Positions 1 to 12,106 of a stretch of DNA of 64,000 bases are shown in pieces (the first letter of the stretch is position 1; every line of letters begins with the position of its first letter). Both the position numbers and the translations under genes were made by a program. Under the pieces are notes generated by a model, which ran no database searches, was not told the origin of the DNA, and saw nothing but the letters and a program-made list of their open reading frames with translations. The DNA is from Brachionus plicatilis (lineage: Eukaryota; Rotifera; Eurotatoria; Ploima; Brachionidae). The DNA lies in contig QEOQ01000508.1 in the NCBI GenBank assembly GCA_010279815.1, forward strand, positions 2,542,457 through 2,606,456, in the 5' to 3' direction.

Positions 1-3000
1 AACTGTTCAATCTTTTCTTGGTATATTCGGAGTATTTTTCCAAAATTTCGGGCGTCAATGTCTGGTTGGCTTTATCAGCCGATTTAAACACCGAAAAAGT
101 ACTAATTTTCTTTTTTATTTTGCTAAAATTGATGCCACAAAATTTTTTTTCTTTGTCAAATGTGTTCGATTTTGGTTGCTTGGCCAACTTGATGAAAATT
201 TCCTCCAATGTTGTGTCAGATATGCCGATGCTGTCAATTCCCAAATGGTCCATATTCGACTCGACTTGTTGGAAAAATTTCTCGTAATTTTTGGTAAACT
301 CGGGTCTGTTCGAAATAGAAAAAGTCATCTCTGAGCCAATGTTCTCAACTAAAATGGCATTTTCAATTCGATCCTTGACAAATTTGCACAAACCAATATC
401 TTGAGCTTTGTCCAGCGAATTGACCAACTTTTCCTCTTTTTCCAATTGTTCCCTTTCAAAATTGTCCAAATCAATTTCTTCATTTTGGTCCAGAGTATCG
501 TTTGACGAACGCCTGGTCGGATTCGAATCCGTGCCAAAACTGTACAGCGATCTGGCTCCTGAGTCAGAAGATAGGCCCGAATCAGTTGTTAAACGATTTG
601 GCATCACCAAATCCGGCTCATTTGCCAGGCTTTTTTTGGCAAATGTCAAATAGTAGCCTTTGCCAAATTTTTGCTTCAAAAAGTAAGAGGTGCCGTGAGC
701 AATGAGTCGACCATTGGAAATAATGGCGATCCTGTCTCCAAGCACATCTGCCTCGTCCATGTGATGGGTCGAGATTATAATTGTCCTTCCCTCGCGGTAC
801 TTGAACAACAAGTCCCAAATGCTGCGTCTTCCCGAGGGGTCAACTCCGGCGGAAGGCTCGTCTAGAATGACAGTCTTGGAGCCGCCCACAAACGCCACTG
901 CCACCGACAACTTTCGCTGCATGCCTCCGGACAAATTTTTCGAAAAGTCATTTTTTTTCGGCCTCAAGCCAGTGTCGTCCAGCATTTTTTCCAGCTCTTT
1001 TTCAGTCGATTTTTTGTCCAGGCCTTTTAGTCTGGCAAAGAACCACAAATGTTCTTTGACAGTCAAGTGCGGAAAGAGCACATTGTGTTGGGGCACGAAG
1101 CCGAGTGATTTTCGAATCGAATCCATTGACTCGGTAATGTCCATGTCTTCGATTAGAGCAGTGCCGGATGTGGGCGAGTACAGCCCTGTGAGCAAATGCA
1201 TGGTTGTGCTTTTTCCGGCACCATTGTGGCCAAGAAAAGCCGAAATTTCGTTTTGGTAAAATTTGACAGATAGACCTTTGAGTGCGTGGTTGTTGCCCCT
1301 TGAATATACTTTATGCAGCTTTTGAATGGTGATGCCAGGCGACGCCTCGTCACCCACAGGCTCCACAGACTCCTCCAGCAATTTTCTGCTCCTGTCATCC
1401 TTGAAGCTTTGCTCGTCCATTTTGATAATTTTGGCCTTTTTTTTTGCTTTCAAAAAAGTCAATTTTTCTGTCAATTTGTCCACCAATTTTCTCAATTTGG
1501 AGTCTTTTTTTCTCTTGGTCGATTCGCCGCACCAGAAAGAAGGCTGCACAGGAAAATACCATCTTCTGGGCACGCCGAACTCGCCCGGCGCAATTCCCTC
1601 AATGTACCAAGTGAGCAGCATGTAGATCAAAGCGTCCATTAGCAAAATAAGCGACAAATAGTTCATGTTAAAAGGGTCCTGATTTGAGTATGGTGTTTGG
1701 TAGAAATTTTGCCAATTGGCACCAATTGATTGTCTCTCGTAGGCGGCAATTATTTCGCAGCCGTAGCTGAACGCCACTGTGCTCGACAAACTGGCTAGAA
1801 ATTTTTGCCATGGCAAAATAACTTCCGAGTAGTTGACCAGGACTGTGTATGGCAGGTAGAGAAGAAAATAAATTATGCCAGCTACTACCGAGGCCAGATT
1901 AGCCTGGTTAAAGAAGACACTGATCAAAAAGCACTGTGTTATGGTCGCTATGGTAAAGCATGTGAAAAACACCAGCAGAACACTAAAGTCGCTATTGGGA
2001 AGGATGTTGCCAAAATTGAGCACCATGCACAGAATGAGAACTATAAAGAACATGATGGAAAACGATGTGATGAACCAAGATACCCAGTGGATGCCGTTCG
2101 ACAGACTCATCACCCTCATGAACTCTTTGAGACGCTTTTCTTTCTCGTACACAATGTCTTTGACCAGCATGGAGACTGTGTAAATCCAGGCCAAGGTCAT
2201 TAGCAGTGGCAAAGTTCGAGAGATGGCATTCAAAAATTTGTCATTTATGTAGCACGGATAGGGCGTCATTTGTCCAACAATGCCCATTGTTTGTCTCTGG
2301 TTTGTTTTGGTTTCCACAATGGCTTTCTCGATCATGTCTTGTAAATAAATGAATCCGTAGGTAAAATAGGCATTGCATCCGAGACAATTGCTGGGTCCAT
2401 AGTAGTACAATTTGTCTTGGGTGTACGAAGTGTCGTGAGTGAGTGCAGCGTTCATTCGAATTTTGTACTTGACTATTTTTGGCAGGGCGGAATTTTGCTC
2501 CGCATTTTCGAACACCAAACCAGCCCAGAACGCCTCTTTGTCAATAAGCTTAAGTCCAGTGCTGACCAACTCTTGCTCTGTGGCAAAGCCTTCAAATTTG
2601 TTCAATTCGATGCATCGGAGCGAATTTTGAATGAAATAGAGCAACGCAGTGGTAAAATTAAGCTGGGACATGTACGAAGAGAGGTTGATATTGAGCGAGT
2701 TGAATGTAATGTTGGTGCGATTTGGTGACAGCATATCTAATTGTTTAAGTAATTGGTCGCCCAAGTCAGCTGTGCTTCCTATTACTCTCACAATGCCGTC
2801 CATTTGGGAAAAAGTTTGGTTTATTTGTTTTACCAAATCTGTGTAAACTGGCGTATTGGGCGAATAGAGAACCTTTCCCAGGAACATTGGTTTTATTTGT
2901 CTGAAAAGAAACTGGCTGCTTTCTGATATTCCATTTATTATTGCGTAAACAGATTGGCAAAAGCAGGATTTGGTTGTGGAATCGACTAAAAACTGCGTTG

Positions 3001-6000
3001 ATGGATCTTGATCGGCTTCGGTTCGATTGACCGGACACTTTTTTGGATCGATGCGGTTTAAATTATTGAATCTGGTCAGAATCTCAGTTGCAAAGTCCAA
3101 GTCGCTTGATGCAGTCACATTGTTAAAGTTCAGATACGTTTTATTTGATTCTGATTTAGGTGCACTAGCTTTTTTCATTTTTAGATCAAATAGTTTGTCC
3201 GGATCGTCTGGAAAAACGAAAGTGGTCGAGTTTTTTTGAAAGATGTCATTGAGTGTTTGTATGCTCATTGATCCGAAATCAAGTGATTCTATTATGGAAA
3301 AAATGCTCAGCTTGGAATTTCCACATATTGAGCTTAAAAAGTTTATTTAGAATTTCGTTAAAAACATCAAAAATACAATTAAAAAATTTTTGTTGTCGAT
3401 AATTAATTTATTTGTAGAGAATAAATCAAATTATAATTTTTTTTTAAATTTTAATTAATTTACATTAAGTCTTGATTCAAGACTCTTGAATAGTGTTGGC
3501 AATCGATTATCAATAATCGATTCAATAATCGACTAACTTTAAATCGATTAATTTTTTTAAGTCGACTATTAAATCGAATAATTTTTTCAAGATGACTATA
3601 ATACTTCTAATTTATCTCGAAATTAAAAGTTAGGAAAGCAAAAAATATTATTTTTTAATTAAAAAGGTTTATTCAATTTATTGTATTTTTTATTTTTTAT
3701 CTTGCTTTAAATCTTAAATTTTAAATCAATTTAAAAACCTTTTTTATTAAAAAAATATATTTTTTGCTTTCCTAACTTTTAATTTCGAGATAAATTAGAA
3801 GTATTATAGTCATCTTGAATTAATCTTGATTTAATAGTCGACTAAAAAATATAAGTCGATTTATTAAATTTGTCAATCGATTGGAGTCGATTACCAACAC
3901 AAGTCTTGAAATAAAATGCGGAACATTCAAAAATTATTCAAATAAATGAAAAAGATTTAATTTAAATTATTAATATTAAGAAAATTTAAGACTGATATTC
4001 AAGCTTGTTTGAAAACTAAATTGTTTGATTTAATTTTGAATAATGCTTTAATTTTTTTTTCATTTATTTGAATTCTGTTTGAATACCTCTCAATGTTTGA
4101 ATGTCGCGAACCTTTAGTTTTGAACTTAAAAAATTATATCCATACTAATTGCATATTTATTAATTAATAATTAAAATATGTTAATATATTATTTAAGATC
4201 CAAGTGTTATTCTATTTTAGAAAATTTGACTATATATTTGTTAACCAAAATTAAAATTAATCAAAAATTTGAATACAAAAATTGAATTTTAAAAAGAGTC
4301 AAATTTCTTATTTGAATTTTACTTAAACTTTTAATTTTTTATTTTAATGAGTAATTATTTCAGCAACAATATTTTTTAATCTCGATTATAAAATTTTAAT
4401 CTTTAAATTTATTGTCAATAAAAAAGAAATTAGTTTCAATATTTTATATATGGCCTAAAGAATGAATTTTTATTCTTAGTAAAATTGGTGTTGGAAATCG
4501 ACTTAAATCGATTGAAAAAATCTAGAAATCGACCAATTTTTTTAACCGATTTATTATTAGCTTAATTTATTTTCATATATTTTTTTTGTTCTTAAAATGA
4601 GTTTTTGAGCTTTAAAATTCAAAAAAAAATTTTTTTCTTTTATTAATATTATGTTTAGAATCACAGAATCGATTAAAAAAATTTGTTGATTTCAAATTCG
4701 ACAAAAAATATCTAGCTGATTTACAAGTTAATCGATTATTAAAAATCGATTACCAAAATTAGGTAATATTATTTTTTTTAACTTCGTTAATTTTCTAAAT
4801 AATTGTCTCATTTTAATTCAATGATTTAATTTAATTTTTCAATAAATTTCAAGACTCAAATTTATTAGAATTAAGCTTTTTTTAGATATTCTGACAATAA
4901 ATTACTGTAAATAGATTTTAGAGGCAAAATTTTGACTTAAATACCATGAAGAAGTATACAATCATTTCAATTCAATGAAATCCAACGTTGCGACTGAATC
5001 AACCAAATTTTTTGAGAAGAAAATTTTCCTTTTAATTTTTTTCTAAAAAAAATTTCACTCTTTTGACCTTATCTCATAAAAAAATACTTAATAATTATTA
5101 TTTATTAATTAAATAAAATTTGATCTGTATAATTTAATTTTATTCACAAAAAAATCAATTTTAAAAAACTTAAATAATAATTAAAATTTATAATTGATTA
5201 TTCAGAATGAATAATTATTTTAAAGTGAACTTTTTATGGAAAAAATCGATCTTAAACTAAAATTAAAATTTATCAACTATAAATCAAATTCTTAAATGCA
5301 ATTTATTTGGAAAAAAATTAGCAGTTCTTTTATTTAAATAATATAGTAATCGTGAAAATTAATTTTTTTTGTGATTAAAATTATTTGATTGAATCTTATA
5401 TCATTCGTTGAATATTTTTAACTTTCAAATTTTAATTTTTATCTTGCCAAAAAAATAACTTCATTATTTAAATAAAAAAAAAATTTATTTAACTTACGTT
5501 GACAAATCCATTTGGGTAAAATTGTTTAAAACATCTTGAAAAGATTCAAATTGATTATTATTAGCTAAATCTGAATTGCTGAAATCATTTGTAAGATTTA
5601 ATAAAGCAATGCCACCATTAGTCACTTCAACGATAAACTCAGGGTCGCTCAGCTCACTCTCCTCAAAGATCAGACGCTTAATTTTGCCAATATCCAAATA
5701 AGTACTTATTTGTACAAAAAGATCCTTAATCTCTTGATCACTTAAAGTGCACACTATTTCTTCCAGATACTCAGCATTGTCGCCTTCGAGCAGATAATTC
5801 GAACTATTGCATGTCTGGTTTCTTATCCACTGTGGGTCATCGACTCGATTGGTAGCTCGGTTTTGCTCAGCTAGTTCCAAATCTGGTCCATAGAAAAAAT
5901 TCAAAAACGGCCTAATTTGATTTGACTGACCAAAATTAAAAATAAGCAAAGGTTCAGTAGAATCAACCGAGTAATTACTGTACAAGTAATTATAGTTAGG

Positions 6001-8825
6001 CCTAGAGTTTAAAATAGTATTTACAACTGTTTCGTTAAGAACACTCGGATACAAGGAATAGGCATTGAGCTCAGATTTGAATTGCTGTTCGGTAATGCGA
6101 AGTGACTGACTCAAATTGAGCCCACTTGTTTTTTGAGCTGACTGGTCACGAATTTCCAAAGAGGTGTTGATAAATTTGGCCAAAGTAAGAACATTTTGCA
6201 GAACTTGAGGCCGATTCAAAAATTCAAGTGTGTCCGAGGTAAGATTTATCAATTGAATAAACTCCGAACTGGCATATGAGCTTTGAGGTGTCACGTAGCA
6301 CGAATGATTTAGGTTGCAAATGAATCCTTGGATAAATGGCAAAATACCAGCGGATGGAAGCGGTCGCTCAGCAAAGTGACCTTTGAATTTTTTTTTTTAA
6401 TTTTTTTTAACTTTTGGCCTATACTTTTTTATCACTAATTAAACTTTAGATTTAAAAATTATTAAATTAAAAATAAATTTAAATATTTTAAAAGTTTTGG
6501 ATTCGAAATTTTACAAATTTGTTTTAGTCCTTTTAATATTTCTGCTCTCAACAGCCTCGTCATAATTTTTGAAAATATAAAATTTTAGAAATAATTCTCA
6601 TGTCAAAGAAGGCTTTTTATTTATAAAAAGCTTTTTTATTTGCATGTAGCATTATTGTAAATAAAATTTATTTTAGTGATAAAAAAAAGTAATTTTAGTT
6701 TAAACGGCAAGTTTTTACAGTATTGATTTTTTGGTAATTTTCTACGGAAAATTACGTAAACTTTCGCAACATTTTGGTTTCAGCAATTTTTCGTAAAATT
6801 CCGTAATTTTTCGTAAATTCACATTTTTATCCAGTAAAAAATGGTAAAAAAAGGTGAAAGAAAGTAAAAAAAAGTAAAACATAAACCTAATATAAATTTA
6901 ATTATTTCCAAAACAAAAAAAAATTGTTTCATTAATTTATTTAATAATTTTTAGGAAATTTTTCATCTCATATTTTTCATTTTTTAGTGACATTATCACT
7001 GAAGTTTAAACCATAACAGAGAGAATCAATGAAATGAACATTATACTCGAAGAAAAATGAAAACTGAACAGAATTTAAAGTCAAAACTAAAAATGATTAA
7101 ACGATCCCGAAGATCAAAGGTGTATTCAATGAAAAAGATAAGTCAAAAATACCAAGTCTTCTATTTCAACTTTGTTGATATGATGTAGCTGGACAATAAT
7201 AAAAAAGGAAAATTAAACTTTTACTTTATTAATTGTACTTTATTTACTCTTTTTAATTTTACTATTCTAAAGATTAATGGGAACTCTACTTTTTATTCTA
7301 TTTATTTTTACTTTTTTCACATTTTTATTATTTAATTTGTATCATAGGAAGTTTTTTTCTTTTTTTTTTCTTCTCTTTTTTAAATTGAAATTATTTTAAA
7401 CTAATTTACGCAGTATCTTATTATGGGTATACTGTTCTAGTGGTCGGAGATCTGCCTCAGCTCTAGACTCAAATAAATAAATAAAGATTTTTTATTTTTA
7501 TTAGTTTTTTTTTTGCGATGAAGCTCTATCAGTTTTCAAGGTATTTTTAGCGACCGACCAAGCTAAATTAAATTCAATGTTATATGGAACAAATTTCTTC
7601 AAATGAGATTTAAAGAATTTCAACCCCCATTTTAGTTCTTTTAGCTTTGTCAAACGCTAAAAATACCTTAAAAACTGATAAAGCTTGCTCGCAACCAAAA
7701 AAAAAACAGTAAAAATAAAAAATAAATGATTAAAAATTTCCGTTTGCGTAATTTTCCGTAAAAATTACCAAAAAATCAATACTGTATTTCTGTTTTTAAA
7801 TTTTACTGTAAACCTAAAAGTAAAAAAAAAAGCTCAAAAACGAATTGTCATTATTAACAAAAAATCAAACAGGATAAAGTTCAAAATATCTTTTTTAAAA
7901 AATTTTAAGTCACTTGATTCATTTTCCGGTTTTCAATCTTTATTCCAAGTTTTAATATCTTCAATAGACTTTTTTATTTTTTGCCGAAATTTTGAGCGCA
8001 AATTTAAAAAGAATCATTGAAAAGACTTTCTAGAAATTTTAATCAAATAAAGTTCAATATGCTTCAATTGTTTTGTTCGAATTTATTTTTTTTATCTTTA
8101 AATAAGAAAATATTTTTTTTAAATTTGCATCAAAAAATTTTCTTTATTTTGCGTAAAATATTTATTTAATATTTGTTCAATATTTAAAAGAAACAGTTTG
8201 GTGTAGTGGTCTAAATAGAAGAAGTCTAGTTAAAATTAAAACAGATTATTTTTTAATAACTCTTTTTTTTTGATTTGTTCACTAATTTTACTTGATGATT
8301 TTATTTATTCGGCTTTTGACCAAAAAAATATAAACCGAAATTTATATATTTTTATTTGATTTTATAAATCATTTGAAAAATTTAAATGTTTCATAAAATA
8401 CATTTATTTTAGTACAATAAATTTTCTGAGAATTTATCGTCGTTTTGAATTTTATCCTTTTTGATTTGGTTTTTTAAAAAACAGTTCTTTTTTTTTACTT
8501 TTTTTACTTTTAGGTTTAAACTTGACATATCAAAAAATTTTTCGATTTTAAATTTTTTATAAAATTTATCAGTTTCAATTTTTTTTAACTTTAAATAACT
8601 TACAGTTTGGCTCGTTGGTCTTGAGTCCTCGTGTTCTTACCCACATCAAAATCAAAAACAAAAACAATGGCCATACTATTTCGATCAGCAGTCGGATCTT
8701 GTTTTTAAATTAAATATTTTATTTAAAGAAAAAATAATAAATAAATTTACCTTTTTTCGTGATCTGAGCACATAATTTTTCCACAATAACAAGTAGAGTT
8801 GTCTGAATATGTCCAGTATTTTCAT
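1..8825 (-). CDS. ABCA-class lipid transporter (ABCA1/4/7-like), 5' part, truncated by window edge
   Basis: Full-size ABC transporter of the ABCA1/4/7 group, which moves phospholipid or sterol across membranes. Exons on the minus strand: 8751-8825 (start ATG), 8604-8697, 5498-6380 and 3332 down to 1, where the frame is still open. Phases 0, 1 and 2 fit each joint. About 1,461 residues are visible of roughly 2,200 expected. Residues 1-56 hold a cytoplasmic start and first membrane helix (WPLFLFLILMWVRTRG). A large extracellular domain follows with the family motifs PSAGILPFIQGF and SICGNSKL. Membrane helices lie at about 730-900. The first nucleotide-binding domain has Walker A GHNGAGKST near 1057, signature LSGGMQRK near 1153 and Walker B VILDEPSAG near 1175, followed by STHHMDEAD and a regulatory tail with TTLEEIF. 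All catalytic residues of this domain are present. The second half lies outside the window. Introns of about 2.2 kb are full of inverted repeats. Confidence 0.95.
3491..3902. mobile_element. hAT-like foldback MITE in ABCA intron 3
   Basis: A 412-bp element folds on itself over nearly its whole length. The ends read TAGTGTTGGCAATCGATT and, as reverse complement, TTGTGTTGGTAATCGACT. Long arms (about 3590-3680 and 3715-3815) are almost perfectly complementary. Flanks CTCTTGAA (3483-3490) and GTCTTGAA (3903-3910) agree at 7 of 8 positions, as expected for an aged 8-bp target duplication. No coding capacity. Confidence 0.7.
4487..4765. repeat. Degenerate relative of the GTGTTGG/AATCGATT foldback element
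   Basis: Ends GGTGTTGGAAATCGACTT and (reverse complement) TTTGGTAATCGATTTT match those of the element 600 bp away. Interior is diverged and target duplication is not clear, so the boundaries are approximate. Confidence 0.45.
6717..7785. mobile_element. 1.07-kb inverted-repeat element in ABCA intron 2, with nested foldback
   Basis: Terminal inverted repeats of about 46 bp: 6717-6762 begins ACAGTATTGATTTTTTGGTA, and 7740-7785 is its near-perfect reverse complement. TA flanks next to TTGATTTTTTGG would suit a mariner-type insertion, but this is inference. A second foldback is nested inside, with arms about 7507-7552 and 7650-7697 (core TCAAGGTATTTTTAGCG). No transposase ORF. Shorter copies of the GGTAAAATTACGTAATTTT motif recur near 39345, 40075, 55780 and 57840. 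Confidence 0.6.
7797..8520. repeat. Inverted repeat with arms at 7797-7880 and 8445-8520
   Basis: The left arm reads GTAAACCTAAAAGTAAAAAA and the right arm contains its reverse complement (TTACTTTTAGGTTTAAAC); both continue into a shared AAGGATAAARTTCAAAA-type segment. It lies in ABCA intron 2 beside the 1.07-kb element. No target duplication was recognised. Confidence 0.4.
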
Positions 8826-11261
8826 TTGTGTTTTTTTTTGTATTTAATTGAACAAAGAAAAAAATTCAACGAAAATTAAGAAATATTTCTCATGGTTGAG
8901 ATATATCTAGTAAATGAAAAAAAATTCTGTTCGTCATTGAAATATATGAAAATTTAGAAATCACTGAATTGTGAAATTTAATTGCATAAGAAAAAATAAT
9001 TTTTGTTCAGCAGAAAAAGATAAAATTGAACAAGCATTCAGTTAAAATAAATTTTAATTCTAATAAATTAATGTCCTTGTTTTTTATTTAATTTTTCTTT
9101 TCTTGTCTGGCGTTTTATGCGAAAAAAAGCTCGAGTACTTCTCAAATTGCCCATTTATTCAAGTAAACTATTTGACTATTAAATATCATATTATCTTGCT
9201 AGAGAACAAATATGGTCTGATTAAGGTCATTAGACTTAAATCCAAACATTACAAAAATCTTTTTTAGCCTAAAATTTTCTCAACAAAAAACAACTCTGAA
9301 TATTTGCTTGATTATGTCATAATTCATAAACATGTACCTGCTTATGGTTACCAAGCCTTAAGACCTTGTTTAAAAAAAAGCTACATAATTACCGTGAAAA
9401 TAATGATTCGACAATTTAAAGATTTTTAAATGCACCAAAATCAATAGTTGCATTATGCGAAAATGATGTATGCTGACGATGGTTAAATTCAATTTTAGAA
9501 AAAAAGCACTCATTTCTTTTTATAATTGAAAAAAAATATATTTTTTTAATTACAATTTTTAAGTAAAATTCTCAAAAAAAAAATAAATTTAATTTTACAA
9601 ACAAAATCAATTGATGCTAAGGTATGTGGTAAAAATGACAAACAACTCTTCATAATCTCAATTTAAAACTATATTGCACTTTTTCTTGATGGTATGTCAA
9701 AATCTAATCTATTTAAAAATGTGATCATTGATTTAGAGGTTAAGCTTAAACAAATACACTGCCTAATTAGAGTAAACAAAACGCGTTTATCTTTTTTTCA
9801 GATAAATATAGACACAAGTTTTGTTAAAAAAAATTCGAATTCATAGGCTAGACCTTGATTTTGTGTGTCAAAATGGAAAAATAAAATTTTATTTAATAAA
9901 TAAAAAATTCCGTTCACGTGAACAAATCTGTTTGTTTCCGTCCGTCAGAACAGTGAAATTAATGCTCATTAATAATTACAATCTAAAATAAAATATTTCA
10001 TTTTTTCTTATGCTTGGCCAAATTAATTAAAATAATTGAAAAAAAAATAAAAAAACCTTAGTAATATAAAATCAAAGAAATATTTCATCTAAATGTTGAA
10101 ATTAATTTTTCAGATTTGAGCAAGGTTTACGTCAATTTTTAAAAATGACATCCAATTAAAAGCAAATTTAAAAAAATATTCAATTCGTATGTCTTGAAAA
10201 AGTAATAATAACAAAAAAGTATAAGAATAATTTATATTGAATTAATTAATAAGAAAATTATTATTAGCAATAGTTATTTGAATAATTGATTAAATAAGAA
10301 TCATGTGATATTTTAAAAATTAATATTTACTCGAATCTGATTCTAAACTTCTAATTTTAAACTTAGAATCAGACTAATAAAGTTCAAATATTACAAGAAA
10401 TTTTATACTGGTTAAATAATTCACTTAAAAAAAAAAACTAAAAAAAAAAGATTCTTAAAAGAGCGCCTCTGGAAAAAATTGAAAAAATTATTAAGCCTAC
10501 TTTGACGAAATCTCTCGAAGTAATGTTATTTGAAATTTTTAGAGTTATTGACTTTATTAGCTCTTGTTTATGATGTTGAAAATAATTTGCCAGCAAAAAG
10601 GTAATTATGGAATATTTCCAAGTAAAAAGGTGAAAAAATTAAATGAAAAGAGAAATTTTTTAGAATAATATGATTAATTGGTTTTACATGGATTACTTAA
10701 GTCCTTAAAGAAGAAAAGCTTCAAAATTTTAATCAAAAATAAATTCAAAATTCAAAAAGATTGGCTTTTTCTCTAATTCAAAACAAAACTTTTTAAAGTT
10801 AACAAAATTCAGAAAAAAAGTAATTAAATTATATTTGCAAAATTTTAGTTTTGAATAGAAGCTTATTAATTCAAAGCCAATTTTCAACAAAATCCGTAAG
10901 CTTTATTTGAAAATATCTCTTTATAATTTCTTAAATAAAATGAAAAAATTACTCAAACAATGAGCATTTTAAAATTTTCCAATATTTGAAGATAGGCAAA
11001 AAATTAAAAAAAAAACTAATTTAAGTTTTTAAAAATTAATCTTGTTAAATATAATTTACATTTTACCAAGACAAATATTTATATACCAAATAGCATTCTA
11101 GTGCATGCACTTAGCTCAGTATCGAAAAAAATTCACCAAACTTAAGGTTTTAAATGCATCTTAATACAAGTCAAGGTTGCGCTTACTTGTGAAGGAATCC
11201 GACTAAAATTTTCACGTTCAATTTTCAATTTTTCTGAAAAACTTTCTAAACCAACTAAAAA
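8826..11261. other. Intergenic region between ABCA and eEF1B
   Basis: No supported gene. AT-rich sequence that should include the divergent promoters of the ABCA gene (leftward) and eEF1B (rightward). One perfect 12-bp palindrome, GTTCACGTGAAC, with an E-box core CACGTG, lies near 9914. The more GC-balanced 150 bp before 11262 are probably eEF1B 5' UTR. Confidence 0.5.
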
Positions 11262-12106
11262 ATGTCTCAATTTGGTGATTTGAAAAGTCGCGCTGGCCAA
11301 CAAGCCTTGAACAACTACTTGGAATCCAGAAGCTACATTGAAGGCTTTGAGCCAACCCAAGCTGATAATGCTGTTTTCGAAGCTCTAGGAGTGGCTCCAC
11401 CAGGCGATTTGTTTCATGCCTTGAGATTCTTCAACCACATAAACTCGTTCTCCGAAGCTGAGCGAAAAAAGTTTCCTGGCCAAGCCGCTGCTCCAGCTAA
11501 ACCAGCCAAAGATGAGGATGAAGTCGATCTCTTTGGATCTGATGACGAGGAAGAAGATGCCGAGGCCGCCAGAATCCGTGAGGAAAGATTGAAAATGTAT
11601 GCCGCGAAAAAGTCAAAAAAACCAACTGTAGTTGCCAAGAGTTGTATCAAACTGGACATCAAGCCTTGGGACGATGAGACCAATATGGTCGAAATGGAAA
11701 AATGTATTCGCTCAATCGAAATGGAAGGTCTTGTCTGGGGTCAATGTAATTATATTTTTTTTCCATTTTTTTGTTTGCAAGCACTCAAAATACTTTGGGA
11801 TAAGAATTGTTTTTTATCCAATTTTGATGCAGTGCGATATGATTTTCAAAAACTGTTTGAGTAAATGAAAGTGTCTAAATAGTTCATTTACATAGAAGTT
11901 TTTGACATTTATTGCCGAATAAACTTAATTTTATTTTAAATTTATTTCAAGTCCAATTGGCACCAGTAGCTTACGGCTTAAAAAAGTTGGTCGCCTCATG
12001 CGTCATCGAGGACGATAAAGTGAGTACCAGCGACTTGGAGGACAAAATCACCTCTTTCGAAGACTATGTACAATCAGTCGACATTGTCTCATTTAACAAA
12101 CTCTAA
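11262..12106 (+). CDS. EEF1B2: Elongation factor 1-beta (eEF1B alpha), guanine-nucleotide exchange subunit
   Basis: Exchanges GDP for GTP on eEF1A during translation elongation. Exons 11262-11745 and 11952-12106 join in phase 1 across a 206-bp intron, giving 212 residues against 225 in human EEF1B2. Residues 1-80 form the GST-C-like N-terminal domain ([36 protein letters not shown]). An acidic linker carries [11 protein letters not shown], the family's casein kinase 2 site. The C-terminal exchange domain spans about 125-212: [27 protein letters not shown], then [10 protein letters not shown], and ends [16 protein letters not shown]. The N-terminal domain favours the beta rather than the delta subunit. 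No leucine zipper is present. Confident call. Confidence 0.96.

Larger units (their letters stand above)
3333..5497 (-). other. ABCA intron 3 (2,165 bp)
   Basis: The donor GTAAGT reads from 5497 down and the acceptor TTTTTAAG ends at 3333. The split Thr codon gives MDLST-SICGNSK, collinear with the ABCA1 family. The intron holds one complete and one degenerate inverted-repeat element and otherwise AT-rich sequence. Confidence 0.9.

Noticed and set aside
408..3239. Many ORFs on the plus strand in 18-3239
   Set aside because: They are antisense shadows of the ABCA exon, whose minus-strand frame is open and matches the family throughout.
7430..7490. tRNA-derived SINE head (TAGTGGTCGGAGATCTGCC)
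   Set aside because: No complete A and B boxes or cloverleaf could be drawn.
9910..9930. GTTCACGTGAAC palindrome as regulatory site
   Set aside because: Kept only as a note: a single E-box palindrome more than 1 kb from either start is not evidence of function.
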